A DNA stretch of 64,000 nucleotides. It comes from an uncultured Halobacteriovorax sp. Its GTDB lineage: Bacteria > Bdellovibrionota > Bacteriovoracia > Bacteriovoracales > Bacteriovoracaceae. Shown piece by piece: positions 52,611-59,831 of this stretch (position 1 is the first letter of the stretch; every line of letters starts with the position of its first letter). A program made the position numbers and the translations under genes. Under the pieces are notes generated by a model, which saw nothing but the letters and a program-made list of their open reading frames with translations, was not told where the DNA came from and did not search any database. The stretch is from the NCBI GenBank assembly GCA_913061265.1, contig CAJXVS010000010.1:46628-110627 (forward strand), in the 5' to 3' direction.

Positions 52611-53040
52611 GATGACCACTCTCAGCGCACTGATGACAGGCAACCCAGACGGGCTCTTCATCTACATAATGCTCTTTTTTCCAGATCGGCACTGTTGCCT
52701 TAACGGTATCGATTATAAATTGATTGGCCTTATAAGCCTCCGCCCTATGTTTTGAAGTAACGATAATCCAAATAGCGACGTCACCAATCTCTAAGTGCCC
52801 TTCAGCGTGGACGCAGTAAGCATCTAGAATATCAAATTGATTGAGGGCCTGATCTAAGATCTTCTGCCCTTCTTTAACGGCCATGGCTCCGTAGGCCTGG
52901 TACTCAAGAGACGTAACGTTCTTGCCTTCGTTATGATTCCTAACCTTTCCTTCAAAGGTGACAACGGCGCCAGCCCTAGGGTCATCAAATCTTTTTCCAA
53001 GATCTATTGGGTCTATCTTTGTTTGACTAATCTTGAACAT
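52594..53040 (-). CDS. moaE: Molybdopterin synthase catalytic subunit
   Basis: 148 residues from the ATG at 53040. Seen: VVTFEGKVRNHNEGKNVTSLEYQAY, HAEGHLEIGDVAIWIIVTSKHRAEAYKA, VPIWKKEHYVD with the active Lys residues. It inserts two sulfurs into precursor Z with MoaD. Directly follows moaD. Confidence 0.94.
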   Translation of the reverse strand: MFKISQTKIDPIDLGKRFDDPRAGAVVTFEGKVRNHNEGKNVTSLEYQAYGAMAVKEGQKILDQALNQFDILDAYCVHAEGHLEIGDVAIWIIVTSKHRAEAYKANQFIIDTVKATVPIWKKEHYVDEEPVWVACHQCAESGHHEHSL

Positions 53041-53041
53041 C

Positions 53042-53287
53042 TTAACCACCTGCCACAGGAGGGATGAAGACGACTCTATCTCCCTCATTTAATTTAGTTG
53101 TAAACTCGCAGTACTCTTCGTTGATCGCCACTTTTAATGTCGATTCATTTAAAGAAAAATTGTACTTGCTTGTAAGCTCACTAAGTAACTCTCTAGCATC
53201 AGCAGAACTGGTCTCTAACTCTTCAGAGTTGATCTTTGCTTGCTCTCTTAGAACTGCAAAGTATTCTATCTTTACTTTTTTATACAT
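53042..53287 (-). CDS. moaD: Molybdopterin synthase sulfur-carrier subunit
   Basis: 81 residues, ubiquitin-like. The C-terminus is VVFIPPVAGG with the terminal Gly-Gly that is thiocarboxylated by MoeB. The ATG at 53287 gives MYKKVKIEYFAVLREQAK. Overlaps moaC by 8 bp. Confidence 0.92.
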   Translation of the reverse strand: MYKKVKIEYFAVLREQAKINSEELETSSADARELLSELTSKYNFSLNESTLKVAINEEYCEFTTKLNEGDRVVFIPPVAGG

Positions 53288-53762
53288 ACTTACCTTCTCG
53301 AATAATCCTCTCTCCACCAGTCTTCTCTACTAGGTGAGTGGATTCAATCCTAACTTCATGGCTTAAGGCCTTGCACATATCATAGATAGTAAGCCCCGTT
53401 ATAGTAGCTCCCGTTAAGGCCTCCATTTCAACCCCTGTCTTTCCGCTGATCTTAACCTTGCAATCAATGACTAAGGTCTTATCAACTGGGGTGATATCGA
53501 TCTTACAAGACTCTATTAAAAGAGGATGGCAAAAGGGGATTAGCTCATGGGTTTTCTTCACGGCCATAGTTCCAGCGATAATCGCCGTATGAAAGATGGG
53601 CCCTTTCTTGGTTTGAATCTCGTTATCTTTTAACCTCTCCCAAATAACTTCAGGTAAGGCGATTATGCTTCGAGCGTGGGCCATCCTCGTTGAAGTTTCT
53701 TTTTGAGAAACGTCCACCATGGTTGGGTTATTCTTTTCATCAATATGATTAAGATCTTTCAT
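53280..53762 (-). CDS. moaC: Cyclic pyranopterin monophosphate synthase
   Basis: 160 residues: MVDVSQKETSTRMAHARSII, KGPIFHTAIIAGTMAVKKTHELIPFCHPL and GVEMEALTGATITGLTIYDMCKAL with the active Asp and Lys. Second step of molybdopterin synthesis. Lies 2 bp after moaA. Confidence 0.95.
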   Translation of the reverse strand: MKDLNHIDEKNNPTMVDVSQKETSTRMAHARSIIALPEVIWERLKDNEIQTKKGPIFHTAIIAGTMAVKKTHELIPFCHPLLIESCKIDITPVDKTLVIDCKVKISGKTGVEMEALTGATITGLTIYDMCKALSHEVRIESTHLVEKTGGERIIREGKYV

Positions 53763-53764
53763 GC

Positions 53765-54712
53765 TTATCCTCCCACCTGATGCATAGGTTGAATTAGCTC
53801 ATTGATTCTCGTATGGGGCTTTAAGTCCATGACCTTTAGTAAAAATGGATAGAACTGATCAGGCTCAAGGCCTCTAAGGCTTGGGCCGTCATCAAGCATC
53901 AAACAAGGGCGAAGCTTTCCATCGGCCCCAAGTCTTAATCTTGAACAGCCTCCACAAAAGGGCCTACTCTCTGAAGCGATAAAGCCGATATTCCCACCGC
54001 TATTAGTTTTAAAATTAAATGAAGTAGAATCCACTGGCATCTCTACGCTCTCTAGGCTCCACTTAGTTTTTACCTTATTAATAACTTCTTCAGCACTGAT
54101 GAAGAGCTTATCAAAGACCGGTAGCACTACTCCAATCTTCATCAATTCTAAAAACCTGATCTCAATATCATTGTCTTCAGCAAAGTCGATAAGATCAATG
54201 ATCTCATGATCATTCATGCCTCTTAACAAAACAGTATTAAGCTTAACTTTAAAGCCAAGTTCTTTTGCCATGAGAATCGCCTCTAAGACAACTTCAAGAG
54301 AATCAGTCTTAGTAATCTTATGAAAGTTCTCTCTATTAACTGAGTCGAGGCTGATATTAATATACTGGCAGTTAGTCTTCTTTAACTCTTTAAGATGCTT
54401 CTTTAAATGAATGGCGTTAGTGGTAAAGCCAAACTTTTTTAGGGGAAGCTTATCAAGACCATGAACGATCTCCATAAAATCCGCTCTTAGCAAAGGCTCT
54501 CCACCAGTTAAGCGGATCTCATCAATCCCTTGCTTAACAAGATTGGTCGCCATGTAGATTAACTCATCAGCCTTGGGCCAATCTTTATTCGGCATAAAGA
54601 CCTGCTTCTCTGGCATGCAATAAAGGCAGCGCATATTACAAGCGTCTAATAGAGAGATTCTTAATTTGTGAATATGGCGACCGTGCTTATCACGGAGTTC
54701 ATTTATAGACAT
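53765..54712 (-). CDS. moaA: GTP 3',8-cyclase (radical SAM)
   Basis: 315 residues from the ATG at 54712, preceded by GGGGAAAG. N-terminal cluster LLDACNMRCLYCMPE (CxxxCxxC); C-terminal cluster FCGGCSRLRLGADGKLRPCL (second 4Fe-4S). First step of molybdopterin synthesis. The start overlaps the moeA stop. Confidence 0.95.
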   Translation of the reverse strand: MSINELRDKHGRHIHKLRISLLDACNMRCLYCMPEKQVFMPNKDWPKADELIYMATNLVKQGIDEIRLTGGEPLLRADFMEIVHGLDKLPLKKFGFTTNAIHLKKHLKELKKTNCQYINISLDSVNRENFHKITKTDSLEVVLEAILMAKELGFKVKLNTVLLRGMNDHEIIDLIDFAEDNDIEIRFLELMKIGVVLPVFDKLFISAEEVINKVKTKWSLESVEMPVDSTSFNFKTNSGGNIGFIASESRPFCGGCSRLRLGADGKLRPCLMLDDGPSLRGLEPDQFYPFLLKVMDLKPHTRINELIQPMHQVGG

Positions 54713-55905
54713 GTCTTTCCCCAAGGGTAGTAGTCGTAGAGTTCATCGTTACCAAAAGTATTCTTATCGCTAGGCAGTTCAATAAATCCGGATGAATCTT
54801 TAAGTGAATAATAATCCCCAGATCCATTTCCTTTGATTGGCCTAGCAATATAGCTGCCTTCAACAAGTTCTAATAAGACTGGTTGAAAGAAAGTCATGGC
54901 CTTCTTAAAGCTTACTTCTTCTTTAAGTTTAACTTTCAAGATGGGCTCCCTAGTTAAGTAAGGGATGACATGCCTTCTTAGATTCACTAACGAAGAGACT
55001 GGATTACCAGGCAGGCCAAAGACTAATTGACCTTGCTCTCCTGATCCAAACCAAAGAGGCTTCCCAGGTCGCTGCGCCACCTTATGAAAGATCTTCTTAA
55101 CTTTTAAATCGCTTAAGACCTTTGGAATATAATCAAACTTACCTTTAGAGACTCCGCCAGTGATAAGAAGCAGGTCATTCTCTTCAAGAATCTTCTTAAG
55201 GCTCTTAAATAAAGAAGCCTCATCATCAAGAAGATGATGAGTCTCTACGCTCCGGTGACCAAAAGATCTAAGCTCTGCCTTAAGCGTATAGAGGTTACTC
55301 ATATAGATTTGATGGGCCTCTGGTTTCTTATCAATCTCAACTAACTCGTCACCCGTACTAATGATAGCAATGCGAGGAGCTGAATAAACCTTAACAAAGG
55401 GCATCCCTTCAGAGGCGATGATGGCAATAACAGAAGAAGTAATAGGCTGGCCTTTAGAGAGCGCCAGTTCACCTTTTTTTAAATCACTGCCCATAAGATG
55501 AATATTCTGCAAAGGACTAAAGGCCTGATCAGGATCAATGATAGAAGCGGACTCATTTTCAATATTCGTCATCTCATAAGGAATCACGAGATCACAATTT
55601 AAAGGGAGGACGGCGCCAGTCATAACTTCAAGGCAACCAGAGTTTGTATTCTCTAACGTTTTTTGAGGTTCACCTGCGGCCTGAACTTCTTCAATTGAAA
55701 AAGAACCAGTCTTATAGTGATCACCAGAGTCTTTCGAGTTGATGGCAATTCCATCCATGGCCACTCGGTCAAAGGGAGGGAGGTCTCTTTTGACAAAGAT
55801 ATCCTCAGCAAGGATCTTTCCAAGAGATTGTTCTATGGGGACAGTCTTAACGGGTACGCTAAAGCTATCCGCAATAAGCTTATTTGCAGCTTGTAAGTCT
55901 AACAT
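54703..55905 (-). CDS. moeA: Molybdopterin molybdenumtransferase
   Basis: 400 residues. Seen: LPPFDRVAMDGIAI, VMTGAVLP, IISTGDELVEIDKKPEAHQIYMSN, LLLITGGVSKGKFDYIP, GLPGNPVSSLVNLRRHVIPYL. It ligates molybdate to adenylated molybdopterin. First gene of the operon moeA-moaA-moaC-moaD-moaE-moeB-TSUP. MogA is absent. Confidence 0.95.
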   Translation of the reverse strand: MLDLQAANKLIADSFSVPVKTVPIEQSLGKILAEDIFVKRDLPPFDRVAMDGIAINSKDSGDHYKTGSFSIEEVQAAGEPQKTLENTNSGCLEVMTGAVLPLNCDLVIPYEMTNIENESASIIDPDQAFSPLQNIHLMGSDLKKGELALSKGQPITSSVIAIIASEGMPFVKVYSAPRIAIISTGDELVEIDKKPEAHQIYMSNLYTLKAELRSFGHRSVETHHLLDDEASLFKSLKKILEENDLLLITGGVSKGKFDYIPKVLSDLKVKKIFHKVAQRPGKPLWFGSGEQGQLVFGLPGNPVSSLVNLRRHVIPYLTREPILKVKLKEEVSFKKAMTFFQPVLLELVEGSYIARPIKGNGSGDYYSLKDSSGFIELPSDKNTFGNDELYDYYPWGKTCL

Positions 55906-56218
55906 CGGTCTTCCTTTTTCCAAATTCGGGAGACTAAATCGTTTCCAATAAAGCCGCGTCTTGATCCCATAGAAAGCCCTTAGGGAGGCAAGATTAAAGA
56001 AGTATTTTCTTAGGTGGATTTTAGGATTTTTTAGGGGTGGTGGCTAGTTTATTGGGGGTGGCTTTTGTCAGGCTTGGGTAGGTAGGTTTTAGGTACCTGG
56101 TTACTTGCCGAAATGAAAAAAATTCTTGGTGGCCCTTTCGGTTTATTGACTTAAATTTAGTGAGATTCTCCGCGCACTTTGGATTGCGCTACCGCTTAAT
56201 CGTCGTTTACGACCTCAA
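55906..56218. other. Long untranslated gap between moeA and tRNA-Ala
   Basis: About 310 bp with no supported ORF. The plus strand is G-rich from about 56030 to 56100 with short direct repeats of GGTGGCT and a palindromic AGGTACCT; moeA would be read on the opposite, C-rich strand. A CCGAAAGG mini-hairpin occurs near 56130. A leader or regulatory RNA for the moe operon is possible, but no riboswitch consensus could be confirmed. Confidence 0.3.
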
Positions 56219-56249
56219 CCATTTAAAAGCCTATTGGGCTTTTAAATGG
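56219..56249 (-). terminator. Hairpin after tRNA-Ala
   Basis: Perfect 13-bp inverted repeat CCATTTAAAAGCC/GGCTTTTAAATGG with a TATTG loop. It overlaps the CCA end of the tRNA. No long T-run, so a processing or weak-terminator role is likely. Confidence 0.6.
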
Positions 56250-56322
56250 TGGAGGTACCCGGGATCGAACCGAGGACCTCTTCACTGCCAGCGAAGCGCT
56301 CTCCCAACTGAGCTATACCCCC
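56247..56322 (-). tRNA. tRNA-Ala (anticodon GGC)
   Basis: 76 bases folding as a standard cloverleaf on the minus strand: acceptor GGGGGTA with TACCTCC, D-loop AGCTCAGTTGGGAGAGC, anticodon stem-loop TTCGC-TGGCA-GTGAA with anticodon GGC, T-arm GGTTCGATCCC, and CCA encoded. It has a good promoter and a downstream hairpin. Confidence 0.95.
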
Positions 56323-56339
56323 ACGATTTATTACTGATT

Positions 56340-56368
56340 AAAATAGTGATTTTCTCGGGTGTTGGCAA
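56340..56368 (-). promoter_or_regulatory. Sigma-70 promoter for tRNA-Ala
   Basis: Minus strand TTGCCA (56363-56368), 17-base spacer, TATTTT (56340-56345). The start point would be about 11 bases before the tRNA. Confidence 0.7.
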
Positions 56369-56486
56369 GGACGCGAGGTGCAGCATTTTCCGATTTAGTG
56401 AAAGTATTTTTAATCCATTGGGCTGAGCGCAGATCGCTCCGAGAAGTTTTCAAAGCCGCTAATTAAAGCAAAATAACGAGGTATTA

Positions 56487-56738
56487 ATGTCAGGAAAATG
56501 GATGGCCCAGGTTTGGGTGAAGTGGAATAACGAGGCTCCTAAGGGCGATTGGAAATGGTTAGGTGATTGGAGCGAAGTAAAATGGGCCGGCTCTACCATG
56601 GGCGATTGGGATATGGAGCTATGGGTTGATGTTTCATCCCCTGAGCAGCTTGAAGCTTTCGTTCACGATAAATTAAGATCTAAAAACTGGGTAGTCGACA
56701 CAAAGTCTACTTGGACAAAAGAAGTTTGGGCAGCGTAA
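56487..56738 (+). CDS. Trp-rich stand-alone AsnC/RAM-like domain protein
   Basis: 83 residues, twelve of them Trp. The second half (KWAGSTMGDWDMELWVDVSS, EQLEAFVHDKLRSKNWVVDTKSTWT) has the order of the AsnC/Lrp ligand-binding RAM fold: Gly-x-Trp-Asp turn, beta strand, helix LEAFV, strand VVDT. There is no helix-turn-helix. Such single-domain proteins form multimers that bind amino acids or act as monooxygenase-like dimers. Identification is by pattern only. A strong terminator follows. Confidence 0.6.
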   Translation: MSGKWMAQVWVKWNNEAPKGDWKWLGDWSEVKWAGSTMGDWDMELWVDVSSPEQLEAFVHDKLRSKNWVVDTKSTWTKEVWAA

Positions 56739-56802
56739 GAATTTTTCTTCTCAGCCTAAACCAATAAAGGCTCGACTAAGGAAGAAAAAAACTGTCAAGA
56801 AT

Positions 56803-56852
56803 TGCCAGCTTAATTTTTACTTATTAAAAATTAAGCTGGCATTTTATTTTTT
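56803..56852 (+). terminator. Strong intrinsic terminator after the Trp-rich gene
   Basis: Perfect 17-bp stem (56803-56819 with 56825-56841), 5-base loop, then TTTTATTTTTT. Confidence 0.9.
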
Positions 56853-56869
56853 ATCAAAGCTATTGTAGG

Positions 56870-56875
56870 TATAAT
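56870..56875 (+). promoter_or_regulatory. Consensus -10 box of a leaderless gene
   Basis: TATAAT ends 6 bases before the ATG at 56882, so transcription would start at the A of the start codon. No -35 and no ribosome site is evident. Confidence 0.5.
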
Positions 56876-56881
56876 AAAGCC

Positions 56882-57238
56882 ATGAAAAACGGACTTTTAT
56901 TTATTGAAGACGAAGAAGAAATCCGCGAACTGATAGTTGAGAGGCTACAGGATGATGGATTCGATGGGCAGATCTTTGAGGCTTCCGATCCTGTAAAGGG
57001 GTTAGATCTCTTTCATCATCATAAAGATGAAATTGCCTATGTTATCTGTGATTATTATCTGCCTATACAAAATGGTAATGATCTTTGTAAGATGATCAAA
57101 GATAACTCCAGTGGCGTGAAGATCATTTGCCTTACTGGGGATACAACTGTCACTTTAGAGAATCATAAAGGGGAAGTCGACCTTGTTCTTTATAAGCCTG
57201 AAGGGATAGATGAACTCTACCGACAATTAAAGGGATAA
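56882..57238 (+). CDS. Single-domain response regulator
   Basis: 118 residues: IEDEEEIREL acidic pair, VICDYYLPIQNG with phospho-acceptor D57, CLTGDTTVT with Thr, and a Lys in LYKPEG. No output domain. It likely shuttles phosphate with the HPt protein next to it. Next gene starts 1 bp after its stop. Confidence 0.92.
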   Translation: MKNGLLFIEDEEEIRELIVERLQDDGFDGQIFEASDPVKGLDLFHHHKDEIAYVICDYYLPIQNGNDLCKMIKDNSSGVKIICLTGDTTVTLENHKGEVDLVLYKPEGIDELYRQLKG

Positions 57239-57239
57239 T

Positions 57240-57581
57240 ATGATTATCAATAAGGAAAAGACATTAAGCGCTTTTGCTGAAGATGAAGAAATCTTCTTCT
57301 CAGTCGTTGATGAATTTATTTCGACTTTTGATAATCAAAAGCAAGAGCTTATCTCTTCATTAGAAAATAAAAATATAGATGATATTAGAATTCGCACTCA
57401 TACGATTAAAGGGCTTGCGGGGACTTTTTATTTTGAGTCATTAAAGAACGTAGCTTCTGTTGCTGAAAAAGCAGCTAAAGAAGGAAATCTAGAGGTTATT
57501 GAGGAAGTTAAAGACGACTTACTTCTTAAATTCGAAGAGCTTTTAACCGACGCTAAAAGGATCTCTAATGAGCGCAAGTAA
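57240..57581 (+). CDS. Histidine phosphotransfer (HPt) protein
   Basis: 113 residues, helical, with the HPt site HTIKGLAGTFYF (H54). Second of three co-directional genes; the last 14 bp overlap the next gene. Confidence 0.88.
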   Translation: MIINKEKTLSAFAEDEEIFFSVVDEFISTFDNQKQELISSLENKNIDDIRIRTHTIKGLAGTFYFESLKNVASVAEKAAKEGNLEVIEEVKDDLLLKFEELLTDAKRISNERK

Positions 57582-58215
57582 GATTCTGTTTATTGACGAT
57601 GAGAAAATGATCAGCGCAGCTATTGTTAAATCTTTGGTTAAAAAAGGCTACTCCGTTGATATTTGTCATTCAAGCGTAGAAGGAGCTAAGCTTGCTGATG
57701 GAGGAGAGTATGACCTTATTCTTCTTGATATTGAGATGCCAGAGCTCTCGGGGCTTGAGATCTTAAAAAGGCTGAGAGAGAATGTCGATAAGAGCTTATT
57801 GCCAATCATTATGCTTACGGGAAATGAGGATGATAAGGATATTATTGAGGCCCTAAAGTTAGGCGCCAATGACTACCTTACAAAGCCTATGAATACTGAG
57901 GTCCTTACTGCGAGAATCGAAACTCAACTTAGTCTTAGAAAGTTAAGCCTAGAGAATGCTAAGAAAGGTGAAGTTGACGCCCTAAATGCTTTGATCACAA
58001 CTTATAACCATGAAATCAATAACCCCTTAACGATTGCTTTTGGGATGGTTGAGATCATGAAAAGAAAAGAAGAATTCTCACCAGAAAAGATGGATAAGAC
58101 AATGGATGCTTTAATAAGAATTAGAGATATCGTCAAAAAGATCCAAGAAGCTTCAGAGGCTAACGAGTTAAACTTTGAAACTTATATTAAAGACTCAAAG
58201 ATGCTTAAGCTCTAA
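57568..58215 (+). CDS. Receiver domain fused to a histidine-kinase dimerisation domain without ATPase
   Basis: 215 residues. Receiver (1-120) with LILLDIEMPELSG, D54, and KPMNTEVL. Then a helical DHp-like region with the H-box TTYNHEINNPLTIAF (H148). The protein ends about 65 residues later, with no ATPase domain. It resembles a phosphotransfer or pseudo-kinase module. Its 3' end overlaps the convergent ethE1 gene by 4 bp. Confidence 0.82.
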   Translation: MSASKILFIDDEKMISAAIVKSLVKKGYSVDICHSSVEGAKLADGGEYDLILLDIEMPELSGLEILKRLRENVDKSLLPIIMLTGNEDDKDIIEALKLGANDYLTKPMNTEVLTARIETQLSLRKLSLENAKKGEVDALNALITTYNHEINNPLTIAFGMVEIMKRKEEFSPEKMDKTMDALIRIRDIVKKIQEASEANELNFETYIKDSKMLKL

Positions 58216-58913
58216 GCCTTTCCACACTTAAGATTCATAGGAACAGCAGTGTCTATCTTCTTAGGGTTAGGCAGATTAAGCGCGTTCATTATTTGAGAGA
58301 ATTCCTCAAGGCTTTTTCCACCACCAATCCTCGGGTTATGTTGCTTCTCTTCATCGATAGTTGAGGAGGTCAATCCTTTATAATCATGACCAGGATAGAT
58401 CACGGTTTCGTCTGGAAAGCTAAAGAGCTTCTCAGTGATACTATGATAAAGTTCTTTTGGGCTTCCTTCTTGGAAGTCTGTTCTTCCATTACCTCTTATT
58501 AGAAGGGCGTCGCCGGTAAAGAGCATATCTTCAATGGCGTATGAGGTGCATCCGTTTGTATGACCAGGCGTTAAGATGACTTTGATCTTAAAACTTCCAA
58601 AGCTTAGTTCTTGAGAGTCTTTGAGAAGAAGGTCTGCATTAGTGGCGCCGCTTCTTTCGCCAAGAGCGATGGAGGCACCGGTCTTTTCTTTAAGAGTCCA
58701 TGAACTGGTTATATGATCGGCGTGAACATGGGTGTCTAGGATGTATTTTAGGTTTAAAGAGAGCTCCTTGATGAGCAGTAGGTCTCGATCGATACACTCA
58801 ACAACTGGGTCTATGATGATGGCCTCTTTAGATTCTCTGTCGGCCAAGAGGTAAGTATAGGTGGAAGACTCCTTTTCAAACAACTGCCGTACGATAAGAT
58901 TTTTTTGCTTCAA
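58212..58913 (-). CDS. ethE1: ETHE1-type persulfide dioxygenase
   Basis: 233 residues of the metallo-beta-lactamase fold: THVHADHITSS, TPGHTNGCTSYAIEDMLFTGDALLIRG, GRTDFQEGS and YPGHDYKGLTSSTIDEEKQHNPRIG, all conserved in ETHE1. Oxidises glutathione persulfide to sulfite with mononuclear iron. A TSUP-type permease lies 7 kb away in the molybdopterin operon. Confidence 0.93.
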   Translation of the reverse strand: MKQKNLIVRQLFEKESSTYTYLLADRESKEAIIIDPVVECIDRDLLLIKELSLNLKYILDTHVHADHITSSWTLKEKTGASIALGERSGATNADLLLKDSQELSFGSFKIKVILTPGHTNGCTSYAIEDMLFTGDALLIRGNGRTDFQEGSPKELYHSITEKLFSFPDETVIYPGHDYKGLTSSTIDEEKQHNPRIGGGKSLEEFSQIMNALNLPNPKKIDTAVPMNLKCGKA

Positions 58914-58963
58914 TCGATTCTCCCTCTTATACTTTTAAGCATTTCAGTATAGAATTATGATCT

Positions 58964-59386
58964 ATGAAAGAAAAGAAAAACGTCTTATTTCTCTGTACTG
59001 GAAACTCATGCCGCTCTCAAATGGCCGAAGGCTGGGGCCTCGCCCTAAAAGGGGATGATTATCATTTTCATTCAGCAGGAACTAAAAAACATGGACTTAA
59101 CCCCTTTGCTATCGAAGTAATGAAGGAATGCGGAATTGACCTAACGAAGCATACTTCTAAAACAACTGAAGAGCTGAAGGGCCAAATGGACGTTGTTATT
59201 ACTGTATGTTCAGATGCCCATGAGAATTGCCCTTATTTTCCAGGAGGGAAGATTGTTCACTTTGGTTTTGACGATCCCCCAAGATTAGCAAAAGGTTTAG
59301 AACACGAAGAGGCCTTAGTTATCTATAGAAGAGTACGAGATGAAATCAAGGCCTTCGTTGAAAAGATCGAAGAGCATCTAGAATAA
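58964..59386 (+). CDS. arsC: Arsenate reductase (thioredoxin type) / LMW phosphatase family
   Basis: 140 residues. P-loop CTGNSCRSQ (C11, R17), then C82 and C89 in TVCSDAHENCPYFPG, the three redox Cys of thioredoxin-linked ArsC. Asp in FDDPPRLAKG. Reduces arsenate to arsenite. No arsenite pump or ArsR gene is adjacent. A -10-like TAGAAT ends 8 bases before the ATG, with little ribosome-site signal. Confidence 0.9.
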   Translation: MKEKKNVLFLCTGNSCRSQMAEGWGLALKGDDYHFHSAGTKKHGLNPFAIEVMKECGIDLTKHTSKTTEELKGQMDVVITVCSDAHENCPYFPGGKIVHFGFDDPPRLAKGLEHEEALVIYRRVRDEIKAFVEKIEEHLE

Positions 59387-59785
59387 GTTATCGATTGAAA
59401 CTTTGTAGTGGTTGGTGACGGCCCCTGCGAACCTTGTCTTTGAGGTCTTTAGATCGAATCCTTTTTCAGACTTAATCGATTTCTTCATATTAGCTAGGAA
59501 TTGACTAAGATTACTTTCGCTAGTGTAGGTGCCTTTAATCGTAAAACTGGCTTGTTGATAATTTATATTATTGATGGTGACGCCTTTTCTTTTTACTGAA
59601 TAGACAAATTCTTTTACATCTCTTTCATTCTTAGGCTTAGGGTCTTCAACGTAGAGCTTGTAGTTTTTATCTACAGGACCCGAGTCATTGGTATTTGAAT
59701 TACTTGTCTTAGGTTTGTAATTTCCTGAAGAGGCAGAAAGTTGTAGTGAGATGAGAAATAGGGCCGTTAATTTGATTATTTCCAT
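59378..59785 (-). CDS. Exported protein with a PilN-like C-terminus, uncertain
   Basis: 135 residues from the ATG at 59785. Signal peptide MEIIKLTALFLISLQLSASS, a Ser/Asn/Lys linker, then VTINNINYQQASFTIKGTY and NLSQFLANMKKS, like the strand-helix order of the PilN/GspL membrane-distal fold. TATAAT lies 6 bases before the ATG. No other pilus genes are adjacent. 9-bp overlap with arsC. Confidence 0.55.
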   Translation of the reverse strand: MEIIKLTALFLISLQLSASSGNYKPKTSNSNTNDSGPVDKNYKLYVEDPKPKNERDVKEFVYSVKRKGVTINNINYQQASFTIKGTYTSESNLSQFLANMKKSIKSEKGFDLKTSKTRFAGAVTNHYKVSIDNLF

Positions 59786-59791
59786 AAACAA

Positions 59792-59800
59792 ATTATAGCA
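59792..59800 (-). promoter_or_regulatory. Extended -10 promoter of a leaderless gene
   Basis: Minus strand TGCTATAAT. The -10 ends 6 bases before the ATG at 59785, so the start point coincides with the start codon. Confidence 0.6.
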
Positions 59801-59831
59801 CAAATACTAAAAGACTCGCTATGATGGGGAA

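Noticed and set aside
55906..56218. Moco riboswitch upstream of moeA
   Set aside because: I could not place the conserved paired elements by eye; kept only as a region of unknown function.
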